DNA from: Metellina segmentata
Lineage: Eukaryota > Arthropoda > Arachnida > Araneae > Tetragnathidae
Length of the DNA stretch: 64,000 bases
NCBI GenBank assembly: GCA_947359465.1
Contig: OX375873.1
Coordinates: 89,425,978 to 89,489,977 of the forward strand
Direction: 5' to 3'
Every line of letters starts with the position of its first letter. The stretch's first letter is position 1. The notes beneath the pieces are model-generated. The model was not told the DNA's origin. It ran no database searches and saw only the letters and a program-made list of their open reading frames with translations. Of this stretch, positions 1 to 10,838 are shown piece by piece. Both the position numbers and the translations under genes were made by a program.

Positions 1-75
1 TCATCATTAAAAAGCTGCAATATCTTGGTGACCAGATATCTCGTCATTAGAATAACTGGTGAGGTCTTGATGAAC
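1..75. repeat. Fragment of the GATATCTCGTC dispersed repeat
   Basis: The segment contains ACCAGATATCTCGTCATTAG followed by CTTGATGAACAAGATATC. This is the vocabulary of the repeat that forms a tandem array at 35.4-37.1 kb (CCAGATCTTGATGGACGAGATATCTCGTC). The copy is cut by the window edge and I cannot assign a class. Confidence 0.6.
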
Positions 76-960
76 AAGATATCAAGGCCGAAATCACCTT
101 GGAAGTTAAAATTGTTAATATATAAAAGCGTGGCTTAGAGTCCAGAATACAAAAAGTGAGAAAATTAATGTTTTTAATACATTTGTTATTAAATTTTTCG
201 GTTTATTAATTTAATCAGAAAAGTATAATACATAAAGTCTTTTTTTTTTCAAAGAGGGTATACGAAACAAGATATGTATAGGATGTGCAAATAAAAAAGT
301 AAGAAATTTATGTAAAAATAGATTGGTCGAGAATGTTCTATGTTTCATCAGTTCATGTAATGTTTGGAAGCTTTCGTAAATGCAACTCCAGAACTGACGG
401 ATTATTTTTTGGTTTGCACTTTTCAAAGAATTGTTTACGAAAGCGGCCTCTCAGTGTTACCAACACATATCGAAAGAATTAAGTTTTTATTTCAAAGATT
501 ATATAAAAATATATTGGAAAAAAGAGGACTTTTTCACAATGACTTCTGAAATTATTATACAACATATTCAGAAGCTTTAAAAAGGAGGCATTTCTGATCA
601 GGAATAAACGAAGCTAAGATTAAATCTATAAGGAAATCTAACAACTATAAGAAATTTATTTATTCCATAAAAGTTTTACAAACATCAGAAAATATCAAAA
701 AAATAGATTAAACCACATTGGCTTTTGAGCGACTCATAATAAAAAATGTTGGTGTTTGTAAAGTTCGAAGTAATGTTTTTCTGCATAATGTTCAAAAAAG
801 ATTACATTAGAATACATAACTGCGTAATACATTAGAATATTGTGAATTTCTGTATTGTATTGAATCATCTTTTCATAGACAACCATTCAAGAGCTATTAG
901 ATTAATTAATAAAAAATGCAGTTTATTTAGCCCTCCTGATGAGTTGCCTTGATGTCCTTT
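76..960. other. Unassigned AT-rich sequence
   Basis: I see no gene, terminal repeats or tandem structure here. The short open frames (61-71 codons) have no recognisable domain and look like chance. Confidence 0.5.
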
Positions 961-1090
961 CTTCCGTTCACTAGCAAAACTGACCAGATCTTATTGGCCG
1001 AGACGTCTCGTCATCTTAATGTGAAACCGATAGTGACCATTGGAAGAAAACTGACCAGATCTTGATTTCGTAATCATAAAAAAATCGGCA
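961..1090. repeat. Degenerate copy of the palindromic CTCGTC repeat
   Basis: CTGACCAGATCTTATTGGCC is followed by GAGACGTCTCGTCATC, and a second CTGACCAGATCTTGATTTCG lies 60 bp on. The palindromic core has changed from GACGAGATATCTCGTC to a GAGACGTCTC version, which is itself palindromic. It abuts the foldback element that starts at 1,116. Confidence 0.55.
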
Positions 1091-1115
1091 ATCTCTTGAC
1101 TCAATATCTCCGGTA

Positions 1116-2180
1116 CAGCTGCAGTTTACGTTTATAACGGTGGCAACGATCTTGGGTGAATTTTTGGCGCACTTCCAATTGCGAGTTCTGGTAGATTTAG
1201 GCAACCCATCTGGATTTACGCTTGTTGCGGTCTTTATGGCAACCTCGACAAACGGAAAGTTTAAATTTTCATTTTGATTATACTAGAAAGTTCTTTCAAA
1301 ATCCGTTAAAGTCGTTTGATTTCATTGGTTCGTTTGAAATGTTTTCTTTGAAACAATTGGTTATTTTAATTCTAAAATATCTTTTGATGGCATTGGTCTG
1401 CTAAAATTTTTTTTCTTTGATTTCATTGGTTCATTTAATAGTTTTTCGCCAGTTGTGGAATTTTCTTTTATTAAAATTTTTTTTTCACGGTACAGTTCTG
1501 ACGTATCAGATTGTATTATTTCTTTAATTCCGTTAAAAATAATTACTTTCTTTTCTAAACAATATTTCAGTTTAAGCTTATTACTTTTTTGTGGACGTTT
1601 TAAAAAATAGATTTTTTAAACGTTCACAAATGTGTTTTGGAGCTTTCAATTACCGTTGTAAAAAGTTTTTGTGAAAGTTTTAAAAAAATACATATTTTTC
1701 AAAACTTTCTCAAATTTATTTTAAAGTTTTTTTGGCGTCGGTCGCCTAATGTTGGCGCTAAACTAACTTGTGCAGGATTCCATTCAGCAGCTGGCCGCCA
1801 TATCCATCTAACCACTAAAACCGGTAGAAAGTGTCGGCCTCGAAGAAAGCACTAAACGTTCTAAAACTCAACAAAACTTTATTAACATAACAAGAGGTAA
1901 AAACTATTCTAAACGTGTGCCACGAGTAGCAGACAGCGCGGACACACCATGCTAAGCAGCAGAGAGGTATAAGGGAATGCAGGAAGGTCAACAGGCTATT
2001 TATAACAGGCCAATCTTATTCTTCCGCCGTGCGTCACAAAACATAGTTTGCATAATAGCATTGATGCCACACTTTCATTTTCATTAGTACAAAACAAAAA
2101 AAAAAAAAATGGTAACTTTAGAAGTGCGCCAAAAAAATCGCCAAGGCCGTTGCCACCGCGATAAGCGTAGATTACAGCTG
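1116..2180 (+). mobile_element. Non-autonomous TA-flanked inverted-repeat element, copy 1
   Basis: The left end (CAGCTGCAGTTTACG...GGTGGCAACG...TTTTTGGCGCACTTC) recurs as an inverted repeat at the right end, about 70 bp with mismatches. The ends are flanked by TA at 1,114-1,115 and 2,181-2,182. The body is about 1,065 bp and contains no credible coding sequence. The interior is AT-rich, with several ATTGGT (CCAAT-type) motifs. Copy 2 at 10,839-11,580 is in the opposite orientation and shares both ends and much of the interior. Copy 1 has about 360 extra bases (near 1,737-2,100) that copy 2 lacks. TA flanks are compatible with Tc1/mariner mobilisation, but that is inference. Confidence 0.72.
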
Positions 2181-2199
2181 TACCATATCTTGTACCTTG

Positions 2200-2265
2200 C
2201 GAAATTGGTCAGATCTTGATGGGCGAGATACTTTGTCGAAACCACTTGTAGGATCAATTGACAAC
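2200..2265. repeat. Fragment of the CTTGATGGACGAGATA repeat
   Basis: GGTCAGATCTTGATGGGCGA is followed by GATACTTTGTCGAAACCACT. This matches the sentence-like unit of the 35-37 kb array (CAGATCTTGATGGACGAG...ATCGAAACC). Confidence 0.55.
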
Positions 2266-3020
2266 AGTCAGTGCATGTTCATACTTTACATTTTTTTTAT
2301 TATTATAATTAAACTGCTTTACAATAGTTTATGGAAAATCACTTTAATATTTCAAGTACAAAAACAATAAAATGTTTTATAGTAACTGCAAATAGTACCG
2401 ACAACAAAAGGTGACTAAAATTCGATTTACGTTAATGTGCTGAAAATGTATAAAAAGTAAAATTTAATTTACTTACAGTATATGGTATTACATTGAGTGT
2501 AAGTACTGCAAAAGCTTACCTGAAACGAGAAAATAAAAATAAATTAAATTCATGTATTCATCATTTAAAATATTCAATGATAAACAATAAATGAACTAAA
2601 TTATTAATTTGATGCAATAATGTATAATCTGCTTTGAAAGCGTATAGTTTTGATGTATTTTCAAACCCCGGCAAGAAAAGTGACACAACTCAAAATTGCA
2701 GAATTTGAGAAACATCAACTTAGAGGATACTATAAAACTTATATTAAAATAGTATAAGCTTCTTTTAAATTTTAGATAAGTATTTTTGGTGGTAACTTCT
2801 ATTATATTCTATAGAATAGTAATATAACACGCAGTGACACCTCATACACATTTTTCAATGACATAGCATCATAATTTTTATTTTTTGACTTGTGTCACTT
2901 TTCTTGCCGGGATGTGCTTTATTTGAATTGGTTAACTGTAGGTCCGTCCAGGATGATCACTTTTCTTTTCTTTTTCATAGAGAGAAATGTGCAAGTATCA
3001 TATTAGTGACAGCAAAATAA
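2266..3020. other. Unassigned AT-rich sequence
   Basis: Nothing coding is visible. A pair of short similar segments (CGGCAAGAAAAGTGACACAA near 2,669 and its inverted form CTTGTGTCACTTTTCTTGCCGG near 2,890) brackets about 200 bp. They may be the ends of a small foldback element of about 240 bp that I cannot otherwise classify. Confidence 0.45.
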
Positions 3021-3024
3021 TTTG

Positions 3025-3180
3025 CCAACATTTTTATAATTTTTACAACTTACTTTGGATGTAAATTGTATACATGCATGTATATCAAATTATCAATTTT
3101 ATATGCATCTATTACATACTTGTTGAGAGACGAAGTTGTAAAAAACATGATGCTAAGGTGTAGAAACAAGGCGATTTTGA
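3025..3180 (-). repeat. Diverged internal fragment of the Helitron-like repeat seen at 24.4 and 18.2 kb
   Basis: The order of short matches (GCCAACATTTTTATAATTT, ACTTACTTTGGATGTAAATT, TACATGCATGTATA, TGATGCTAAGGT, GGCGATTTTGAG) follows the 24,500-24,650 part of the element copy at 24,378-25,622. It is an old, truncated relative in the same orientation as that copy. Confidence 0.5.
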
Positions 3181-3559
3181 GTTTTGGATTGTTGCAGTAT
3201 ATAGTAAAAATGACGTAACTACGTTGTCCTGTCTAATATTTCTTAGTTGTAGCACTCTTTACACCAGGCATGTGACTACCAAATTTCATCACACACATCT
3301 TTAACCCTAGAATACTAACTAAAATAAAAACTGCATGTCACAGAAATGGTACAGTGCTCACCGTGAGCGAACCAAAAGGCTGCCAGAGGCGGACTGATCG
3401 AAATAAGACGAGCCTCATGAAGCTTAGATGGAGGAAAGGGGCTCCTTTGATTGTCAAACGTTGCACTGTTCGTTTCAACTTCCGACTGCATTACTGAGAC
3501 GTATAATTAGTAATCTAGGGTTAAGAAAATATGAGGAATTATAATTTAATAAGGTATTC

Positions 3560-3845
3560 ATTCAGGCGTGAAGGTTGACTGATGGGGCGATCGAAACTTT
3601 GAGCACCTACTGTGATACCAAAAGTGTATAACGAAAATCAAACTGATTTTTTTAAAGTATTTGTATTTGTTTCTTCTTTGACCTTCGGTACTAAAGAAGA
3701 GAAGTGACAGACATTGGTGAGAAGCACCCAGTGGCCAGTTGTCGTTACTCCTAACTGGGTCAATAACCAATATGAACGCATTTACGAACCGGGATTTGAT
3801 CCCAAGAACTACTGGGTATTTGATAAATGATATGACCACCGTATA
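3560..3845 (-). mobile_element. Possible tRNA-derived SINE (family D-like)
   Basis: On the minus strand, near 3,845, the sequence reads GGTGGTCATATCATTTATC and then GGGATCAAATCCC about 30 bases on. That spacing resembles RNA polymerase III A and B boxes. The layout resembles the head of the D-family SINE at 62,477-62,760. The internal open frame of 93 codons lies across this tRNA-like head and is not a credible gene. Boundaries are uncertain. Confidence 0.4.
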
Positions 3846-4129
3846 CTACTAGTTAAACAATAATACTAAAGTAAAGGGTAACTGAAATGTTATTCCTGTT
3901 CTGTCAACTCTGCACTTTTGTGTATCCCTTAGCACGCTGTGAGGTGTGTGTAGACATATTCCTAAGTGCAACAAGGGTTCAATTTTGTTGTTTTCTATCT
4001 CTTCTTAAAAGTTTCAACATGAAATTTTGAAGTAGCATGTATATTGTATAGCGTCGTATTCTCCCAAATATCATAGGAATACAAGATCTAGCCAACTCCA
4101 ATTTTTGATTTTTGAAATAAATACTTCAA

Positions 4130-4605
4130 GCTGTTCACACTGGTGTGCAGTTCTATCGAACAATGCACAAATCGATTAAGTCTTTAAGATGTTCACTGGT
4201 ATGCATGGCTACGAAACAATGCATAAATCAACAAATCGGTGAAATCCTACAGATGTACACTGATATTCAGTGCTTCCAAAGCACTAATTGACAAATCGAT
4301 GAAGTCTTCAAGATGTCCAATTGTATTCCGATGGCTACGAATCTATGCACAAATCCATGAAGCCTTAAGGTATTCATTGGTATGCAGTGGAACTATGTAC
4401 AAATCGAAAATTAAATGAAGTCTCCAAGATATCCTCTGGTATGCAGTGCTATCGAACAATGAACAAATTGACAAATAGAAGAAGTCTTTAAGATGTGCTC
4501 TGGTACACAGTTGTACTAAACAATGCACAAATCTATGAAGTCTTAAAGATGTCCCCAGATATGCAGTGCTGCCAAACAAAGCCCAAATCGACAAATGAAT
4601 GTAGC
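4130..4605. repeat. Minisatellite, unit about 65 bp, 7-8 diverged copies
   Basis: The successive motif is roughly AAGATGT(T)CACTGGTATGCAG, then TGCTA(C)CGAACAATGCACAAATCGACAAATCGATGAAGTCTT with internal gaps. It recurs about every 64-70 bp. Units differ by substitutions and small indels, so the array is old. An 83-codon minus-strand open frame inside it is a by-product of the repetition. Confidence 0.75.
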
Positions 4606-4994
4606 CTGTGCCACGAAATAATCCCTCTCTAAGATTCGAGAAGAAAGCTTTTGCTGTTTAAGAAACAAAGTTGGAACGGATCAAACATGCCCTTATGGTT
4701 CGATTCATTCGAATCGGCGCTTGTGAAATTAAAAGAGAAACTCATTCTTCTCAAGCTTGTTTAGCGGGCTGCAAACGAAAACATTGCACGTATTTCAGTT
4801 GAAAGAAAGACTACATCCCAAAATAGCTTTTCGTACAGGTGCGTTGGGGGGAACTATTGTTCCATTAAGGTGGTTTTGAAAAGGTTCTCAAGTCGATTCT
4901 TTCTCTTGAGTCATAAATGTTCCGATTAATCTGGATAATCGAAGGAAAGAAGTGTATTGATATCAGAAATAAGCTTGTAATGATTCTCAATAAA

Positions 4995-5652
4995 CTAGGG
5001 GTCCTGCCCCAAGCTCGCTGACGCTCGCCAACCCCCGGAGGATTGCTTCGTAATCCTCATTGGTTCGCTGCGCGAACCTATGCTCGCTTCGCTCGCCTCA
5101 ATGAAGACATGTGTCCTAGCAGAAGGGATTGTTTACAAAATATGTTACCAAAAAAATGTTTTTCAAATCTAAATTTGCTGTATTACAGAAAAAATATATA
5201 CAGTATCTCTAAAATCAGAATTCAAATGAAAACTTTGTGCAAATTTTGACTCGAAATGTGAGCGTTGCTTTGGAAATTGAATACCCGGCATGTTGTTTGT
5301 GTGTACATTTTCCCAGCACTCAAACGACCCACACTTTTTCATTGAGTTTGTTGCCGTGCAAGCGTCTTGTAGTGCAAGCGTCTTGTTGAACTATAATTGT
5401 TGGCCCTGAAAAGGACCGTTTTTTAAATGGCCCTGAAAAGATCCTCCGCTTTCTTTGATTTATATTATAAACTAACTGCAACAGCTCATTAAAATTTCCT
5501 TTTGTTTTCCAATAAAATTTCATCCGATAACGCTATAAATTCAATCGATGCGCGAGACTTCGCGATAAATAAACAATCGTACAGTGTTGCCGAAACGCCG
5601 ATTACCAATAACGTCTTTTTTGCGTGCCACGTAAGAGAATTATATATATAGA
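4995..5652 (-). mobile_element. Non-autonomous Helitron-like element with histone-type stem-loops
   Basis: On the minus strand the element would start TCTATATATATAATTCTC (5,652 downwards) and end GGGGCAGGACCCCTAG (to 4,995). It is flanked by A on the 5' side and T on the 3' side. A TC start, a CTAG end and A/T flanks match the Helitron insertion rule, and a GGGG/CCCC hairpin directly precedes CTAG. The 3' terminal 110 bp are GC-rich with GCGAAGCGAGC-type short inverted repeats. No Rep/helicase coding is present, so it would be non-autonomous. The class is inferred from the ends only. Confidence 0.6.
5402..5444 (-). other. Two tandem histone-mRNA-type 3' stem-loops
   Basis: On the minus strand GGATCTTTTCAGGGCC (5,444-5,429) is followed 11 nt later by AAACGGTCCTTTTCAGGGCC (stem-loop 5,417-5,402) and then AACAA. 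The family consensus for metazoan replication-dependent histone mRNAs is GGYYCTTTTCAGRRCC with an A/C-rich lead. The second copy fits with one G-U pair; the first has one mismatch. No histone coding sequence is visible upstream, so these are signals without their gene, carried inside the Helitron-like element. Confidence 0.6.
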
Positions 5653-5839
5653 TCAGGATCAAATGATGACACTACGTAAATTATTAAACAATCTCAAATA
5701 TACGGTTTTTGTACCACGTGATGGGAAAAGACTACTAATCTTCCATTTCAGATTAAACTTTTGTAATTTCCATGTGTTTTGATAATCCACTGAGGGTTTC
5801 ACACGCAAATATCAGTTTTGTAAACTACATCTAACTAGT

Positions 5840-6110
5840 TTTCACCTTCTTGACCAATAGAATCCTTCTTGGGTTTCTTTCAGCCAATAAAAGTCGTTTT
5901 ATGTGTATTGCGGTGACACCGGAATTCCGTACAAGTCGGAAATCTTGTGAAGCTCAGTGTTTACATAAATAGTACCTTTACTGATACCTTGTTTTCGATA
6001 AATATTCGCCACAAACAATTTGGTTTGGTTAGTTGGATTTTAGCGCTCATGGGCTATATTTAGCCAGATTGTGTCACACACAAGACACCAAGTAATAAAT
6101 ATACAAGCAC
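5840..6110. repeat. Composite dispersed repeat (CCAATAGAATC block plus family D tail)
   Basis: TTGACCAATAGAATCCTTCT and TTCAGCCAATAAAAG recur at 52,380-52,500 and 54,560-54,690. About 100 bp later comes GTTGGATTTTAGCGCTCATG...CACACACAAGACACCAAGTA, which matches the family D tail. The same two blocks in the same order occur at 52,380-52,720, so they travelled or were copied together. Confidence 0.5.
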
Positions 6111-7296
6111 GCGAGGAAAGTCTTAATGATACAAAAGAAAGAAATGCAATCAGGATGGGTTATAGGAACCCAACCTGCATCGTCTATAACAGGGGATGGC
6201 TAGCTACCTTACCTTTGGCAGACACATTGAGGAAGGCATATTTGAAAGATACATTTCTTTTAAATTTACCTTCGATAATAAGGCAAGCAGTGAGAAATTG
6301 AAAATTAGTTCAACTTTTTGAAGTTTATCCACAGATCCCCAGGTCAGCTGTTGGGGCTTCAAGAAAATGAAGGATTGAAACAGATAAAACACAATGGTTG
6401 TTCAAGTATTGGGTTTTAGAAACAGGTTCTGAAACAAAAAATATCCTAACACCAAAGAGTGTGCGCTGAGACTAATCTCAGTTTCCATTACTTCGTATTG
6501 TTGCCGAGTCTTTGTATTTAACACTTAAATTTGTTAAAAATAAGCGATGGTCTATTTTAAATGATTCGCATTTAACTGAGCTTATACGAATTGTCCCAAG
6601 TCATCAACCAAAGTTTCGTATTCTAACTGCCAAGATGAACAACATTCGTAAAACATCCACGAGCAAATCTAATTTTTAAATATTTTCTTTACACAATTGT
6701 TTGATAAACTCAACAATATTTTTTCGAATACCATTTTTATTTTTATGTTTTCGAATAACATTGTCACTCAAATGTTTTTTAGTAACTTTGTAACAAGAAA
6801 TAAAATAAAACAATTACTTTTGCATTGATCGGTTATAGTTTCGCATATTTCATATTTGCATTTTATTTACATAATAGCCGCAACATCTACCTGAGAGAGA
6901 TGCGCTATGGCCACCCCTAGTCTATAACATACTAGCTAAATACTATGGCCACCCCAAGTCTATAGCAGGCTACTATTGTGCAGCTCCCAAGAGAAGTCGG
7001 TCAGTTCAAAAATGAATTGGTGTGAAAAGGCGTAAGGAAAAGATCTGCTACACTCGAAAGCATTAATGGCGATCGCCATGGATGTTTCACCACTGTCAAC
7101 TCGTTGTCAATACTACCGCTTATGGCACTGAATAACTAACTTAGAAGCAGAATCCGGAGTTATAGACACCAATTGTGGAAGGGATTTGTCAACGTAACCA
7201 GGAATTCTGTAATTTAAGTAAGACTCGTTCAAAACCAAGCGACTCAACTATCTTCTGCAGCGATCCGCACTATAGTTGTGGGATATAAAAGATGTC
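6111..7296. other. Unassigned sequence
   Basis: There is a short local duplication (CTATGGCCACCCCTAGTCTA near 6,906 and again near 6,943). No gene or element boundaries are visible. Confidence 0.4.
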
Positions 7297-7425
7297 GGCT
7301 GGGTTGGGTTTTATGGTCCAAGGGTCATATTCGGCCAAGCTGCCTCAAACATAAAACAGACAACGCCAAGTAATGACACACACTTATAGAGATTTACTGA
7401 CAGAAAGACAGGAATACAAAGAGAC
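7297..7425 (-). mobile_element. SINE family D fragment (tail side)
   Basis: GGTTGGGTTTTATGG, CCAAGCTGCCTC and AAGTAATGACACACACTTAT align with the segments at 27,515, 29,735, 52,590 and 62,477. The tRNA-like head is missing here. The strand is inferred from the complete-looking copy at 62,477-62,760. Confidence 0.55.
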
Positions 7426-9185
7426 GGATGGCACCCCATAAACAAGAAAACAAACAATTTATTTCCCTTTAAGCGTCATTAAGAAGCTTGAAAAATCTAA
7501 CTAATCAACATTACTCTTTACTCATCGACCTTCTAATGAAATAGACAAAGCATGTGGACGGAGACGGTGTCGTTAGGTCTCTGAAGGGTAAGTCACGTGC
7601 TAACGAATCATATTAACCGATTGGCTATTGAAGAGCAAACTAGTGTTTCTAATCACGGTGGATAACCAATCAATAATTTAGAGAATTCCTGTTTTTTCAC
7701 ACAACCAGGTAACAGATCTTGAAACCAATCTACCTAAAGAACTAACATTGCGTGTACATACGCCTTTCTATTTCATTAAGAGGTCGATGCCTCACTATCA
7801 TAAAATAATTTTTTTGCTTTTTAAGACTGCGTGTCTTAATAAAGCTATATGAAATTAACAGGTAAAGTGCAGTTGGTATGAACAATATACCAACTTTCAA
7901 AGTCCTCTCAAGTAGTATTAGCTTTTTACATGACATTGGGTTTATCCATCACATATAATTATATATAGTATACATTCTATCATGAAAACACTCATTTCAT
8001 TTTATTATTAGACTATATATACATTAGATTTTTTATCTTGAGTTTGGCATAATATGTCCCAAGTGGACTCAATGCCACAAAACCATATCCAATCCAATCC
8101 TCTTTAGTAAAAAGTAAATCCAGAAAAATCATTAAAAAATATCACTAAAACATAAAAGACTTCGTTACACCCCTGTCTGTTAATCACTTTATCAGTTCGC
8201 GATGAATCGACTATTTAAGAAACAGATACAGAAATAGGCATTCAAATATAGAGGGCGTTTTATGGATCCCGTATAGCCTGGATAAAAAAAAAACCTTACG
8301 AAATAACAGGGAGAAAACAATGTAACAGACCGCCATCACACAAGTCTCACTCAAGTCCCCTCTATTCTTATCCCATAAAACTCTACACTTCAATACATTT
8401 CTATTGCATAAAATTCCGATTACCTCCTCCCACACGGAATGGGCCGTTACTGCGAAAGTGAGAACACACTTACAGGCCACCGAAGACGAGGGAGACGACA
8501 CATTCTCTTTCTCAGTCACAACTTAAAAAAAGAAAACAGTCGGCCATTTAAAAGAAAGAAATGGCTCCTTTTCCATTCAATAAATGGCTCCCCTCCGTAT
8601 CAAGACATCTTCGCAAGATTGGTTGATACCTTTATGGAGGGCACTAAATCACAAAAATAAATGTGCGGGGAAGTGGAAATACCTAGAAGGCAATTCCGCC
8701 ACTGAAGTCGATGCAATAAGACTGTTGCCATATTGGGGATCTTAATCCTGCTAATGCATTACAGCATCGCGGGGCAATAAAGTCCCAATTCCACTTTTCC
8801 ATCTTAATTTCGAAATAGATTTCGGTCTTGACAACATTGGGTAGACGTCTACGCCATCCAAGGGAGATCAGAACCCTCGCAGACATTTACTTCCCTTAGA
8901 CTTCCATTTTGTTCGTTCGGTCGCCATGAATAAGTAGAAAGTAGCAGTGCTTGGATTTATCTGACACTGAATGAATTCGAAGAGGAAAGGCAAAGTTCAT
9001 TTCAAATCTATCTACTCTTCGTTTCGTCCGTTTAGAAAATTTGATTCTTTATCTCAATTTTTCTTTATATAAATGGCCAATCCCTGATTTCATCAAGGTA
9101 ATTTCTGATCAACTGTTCGGTAAAATTGAGACCATAAGAAAAATACCAACCTATTTCTAATCGGAATTCGCTTAATCCTAAAAGT
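7426..9185. other. Unassigned sequence
   Basis: No recognisable domain lies in any of the short frames, including one of 102 codons at 8,211-8,519. I see no tandem or terminal repeats. Confidence 0.4.
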
Positions 9186-9187
9186 GG

Positions 9188-9500
9188 ATTCGACGAGACA
9201 TCTCGTCAGTCAGGTGAATCACGCCTTAAAATGATATTCTTTACATTAGGTGATAGGTTGGAATGTAAACAAAGCGCTTCTACAACTGGCATTCGTCATT
9301 CATGCTTACTTATTTCATTCTTAACTTGCAAGTATACGTGTTATGTATACCGTGAGTTACGTATACGTGTTATGCATCCAAGATCCCGAGAGTTGACAGG
9401 CGAATCACGCTTTAGAACAGCATTCTTTACATTAGGTGATAGGTTGGAATGTAAACAAAACGCTTCCACAACTGGTGTTAAGTGGCATTCGCCATTCATT
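9188..9500. repeat. Two-copy tandem duplication, spacing about 187 bp
   Basis: The segment begins with a GACGAGACATCTCGTC palindrome variant. AGGTGAATCACGCCTTA...CTTTACATTAGGTGATAGG, then TTGGAATGTAAACAAAGCGC, occurs at about 9,211-9,300 and again at 9,398-9,480 with a few substitutions. A second small duplication, GTATACGTGTTATG, lies between. A 95-codon frame runs through both copies only because the spacing keeps frame. Confidence 0.65.
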
Positions 9501-9529
9501 CTTGTGGCAACTTCCTAAATAACTAGCTC

Positions 9530-10660
9530 CTTTTTCAAATATCAACTGAACCAAGGTAGACTGCCTTTTCGTTAAAACCGCACTATATATTATAAGACCG
9601 GAACATAGTAATTATATAGAAAGCCTTTTTATGTTCAAATCAAATTCTTGAGCAGAATTTGATGCTATTCAAATCAGTGCTATTTAATTCTAGAAGTTTC
9701 CTGATGAAAAAAAGAACTTACATTAACTCAGAAATAGACAATTTCATTTGAATAAACCCTTCCTTGGGGAATTAAAAACTTTGAAACAAATTCGCATAAG
9801 AAATTATTCGTTTGCAAGATTATATGCGCTCTTAAATTGATATAAAGGCTCCACTTAGAATGTTTAATTTTACTCTTTCATACATTACAGCACCCCGTGT
9901 GCCTTCCCATCCCTACGAAATTACATGGATATGGAATGTGTAATGCAATAAAACTCCGAAAGAGATGGAATCTTTAATATCCTATCCAAGACTTATAAAT
10001 GTATATTTGATCCTACAAATCATTTAATGCATTTTTATATTTTTTATAGCAGCAAAACATTTCTAAATGTCCAAAACAAATTCAAAACAACATTTTGTCT
10101 AATTTTATTCTGATCCGGGTTTTTTAATCTTTGTATTCAGTTATTTGTTTGATAGATATACAAAATAAAATAACGATTGAAATTTGAAGGGTACTCTTAA
10201 CTCATTTTTTCTAGTTTCTTGTTTGTTTTAAATGAATGATTCGTTGATTTTACAGTAGACAGACGCCTTTACATCCCAATACTGTTCTCGTATGCATCGA
10301 TTTCACAAACGCGGAAGCAGTTTGTGAACGGTCCCACGTTCATAAGAGGGGATACTCACATGATATTGGCATTTTTCAAGCATCAGCTCTCATGACCCTC
10401 TGACCCTTACAGCAAATGATAGAGGGGAGACTGCACCATTGTCCGAAAGATCCTTTCTTTGGGCCTCTCGAACACCCAATATGAGGGTGTTCCCTACCAC
10501 AATTGAGCTTTTTTCTGAATACAATTCCTCTTTTTTACACCCAAAAAAATATATATTACGCTTGTGCACAACCACAAAAGAGCCATCTAAAATAAGCGTA
10601 AAAATACCTTGATTAATAACAATAGCAGAATTAAACGGCTTTGCTCAGATTGAATTAGTT
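9530..10660. other. Unassigned AT-rich sequence
   Basis: I see no gene, terminal repeat or array here. Confidence 0.4.
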
Positions 10661-10678
10661 AAAAGTTAAGTTGATTGA

Positions 10679-10736
10679 TGGTAATGGTAATTTTAGTTAA
10701 CGTCGTACTAGAGCAACACAAAGGGCTATTGATGAC
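10679..10736 (-). mobile_element. 58-bp 5'-truncated SINE family A copy with target duplication
   Basis: Only the 3' tail of SINE-A is present (minus strand; plus-strand reading TGGTAATGGTAATTTTAG...CTATTGATGAC). A perfect 13-bp direct repeat TTAAGTTGATTGA flanks it at 10,666-10,678 and 10,737-10,749. Truncation at the 5' end with an intact target-site duplication is what target-primed reverse transcription produces. Confidence 0.85.
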
Positions 10737-10838
10737 TTAAGTTGATTGAAAGTGATCAGAATAATAACTTTTTTTTTTATAAAAATGCAAATACAATTTA
10801 AGTTAACGGAAAATAATTTTTAAACTCTATTTTGGGAA

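Noticed and set aside
1739..2100. LTR of a retrotransposon (TGTTGGCGCTAAAC start)
   Set aside because: No second LTR, primer-binding site or polyprotein is visible in the window.
4995..5652. Histone gene or pseudogene
   Set aside because: Stem-loops are present but no histone-like residues are encoded upstream on either strand.
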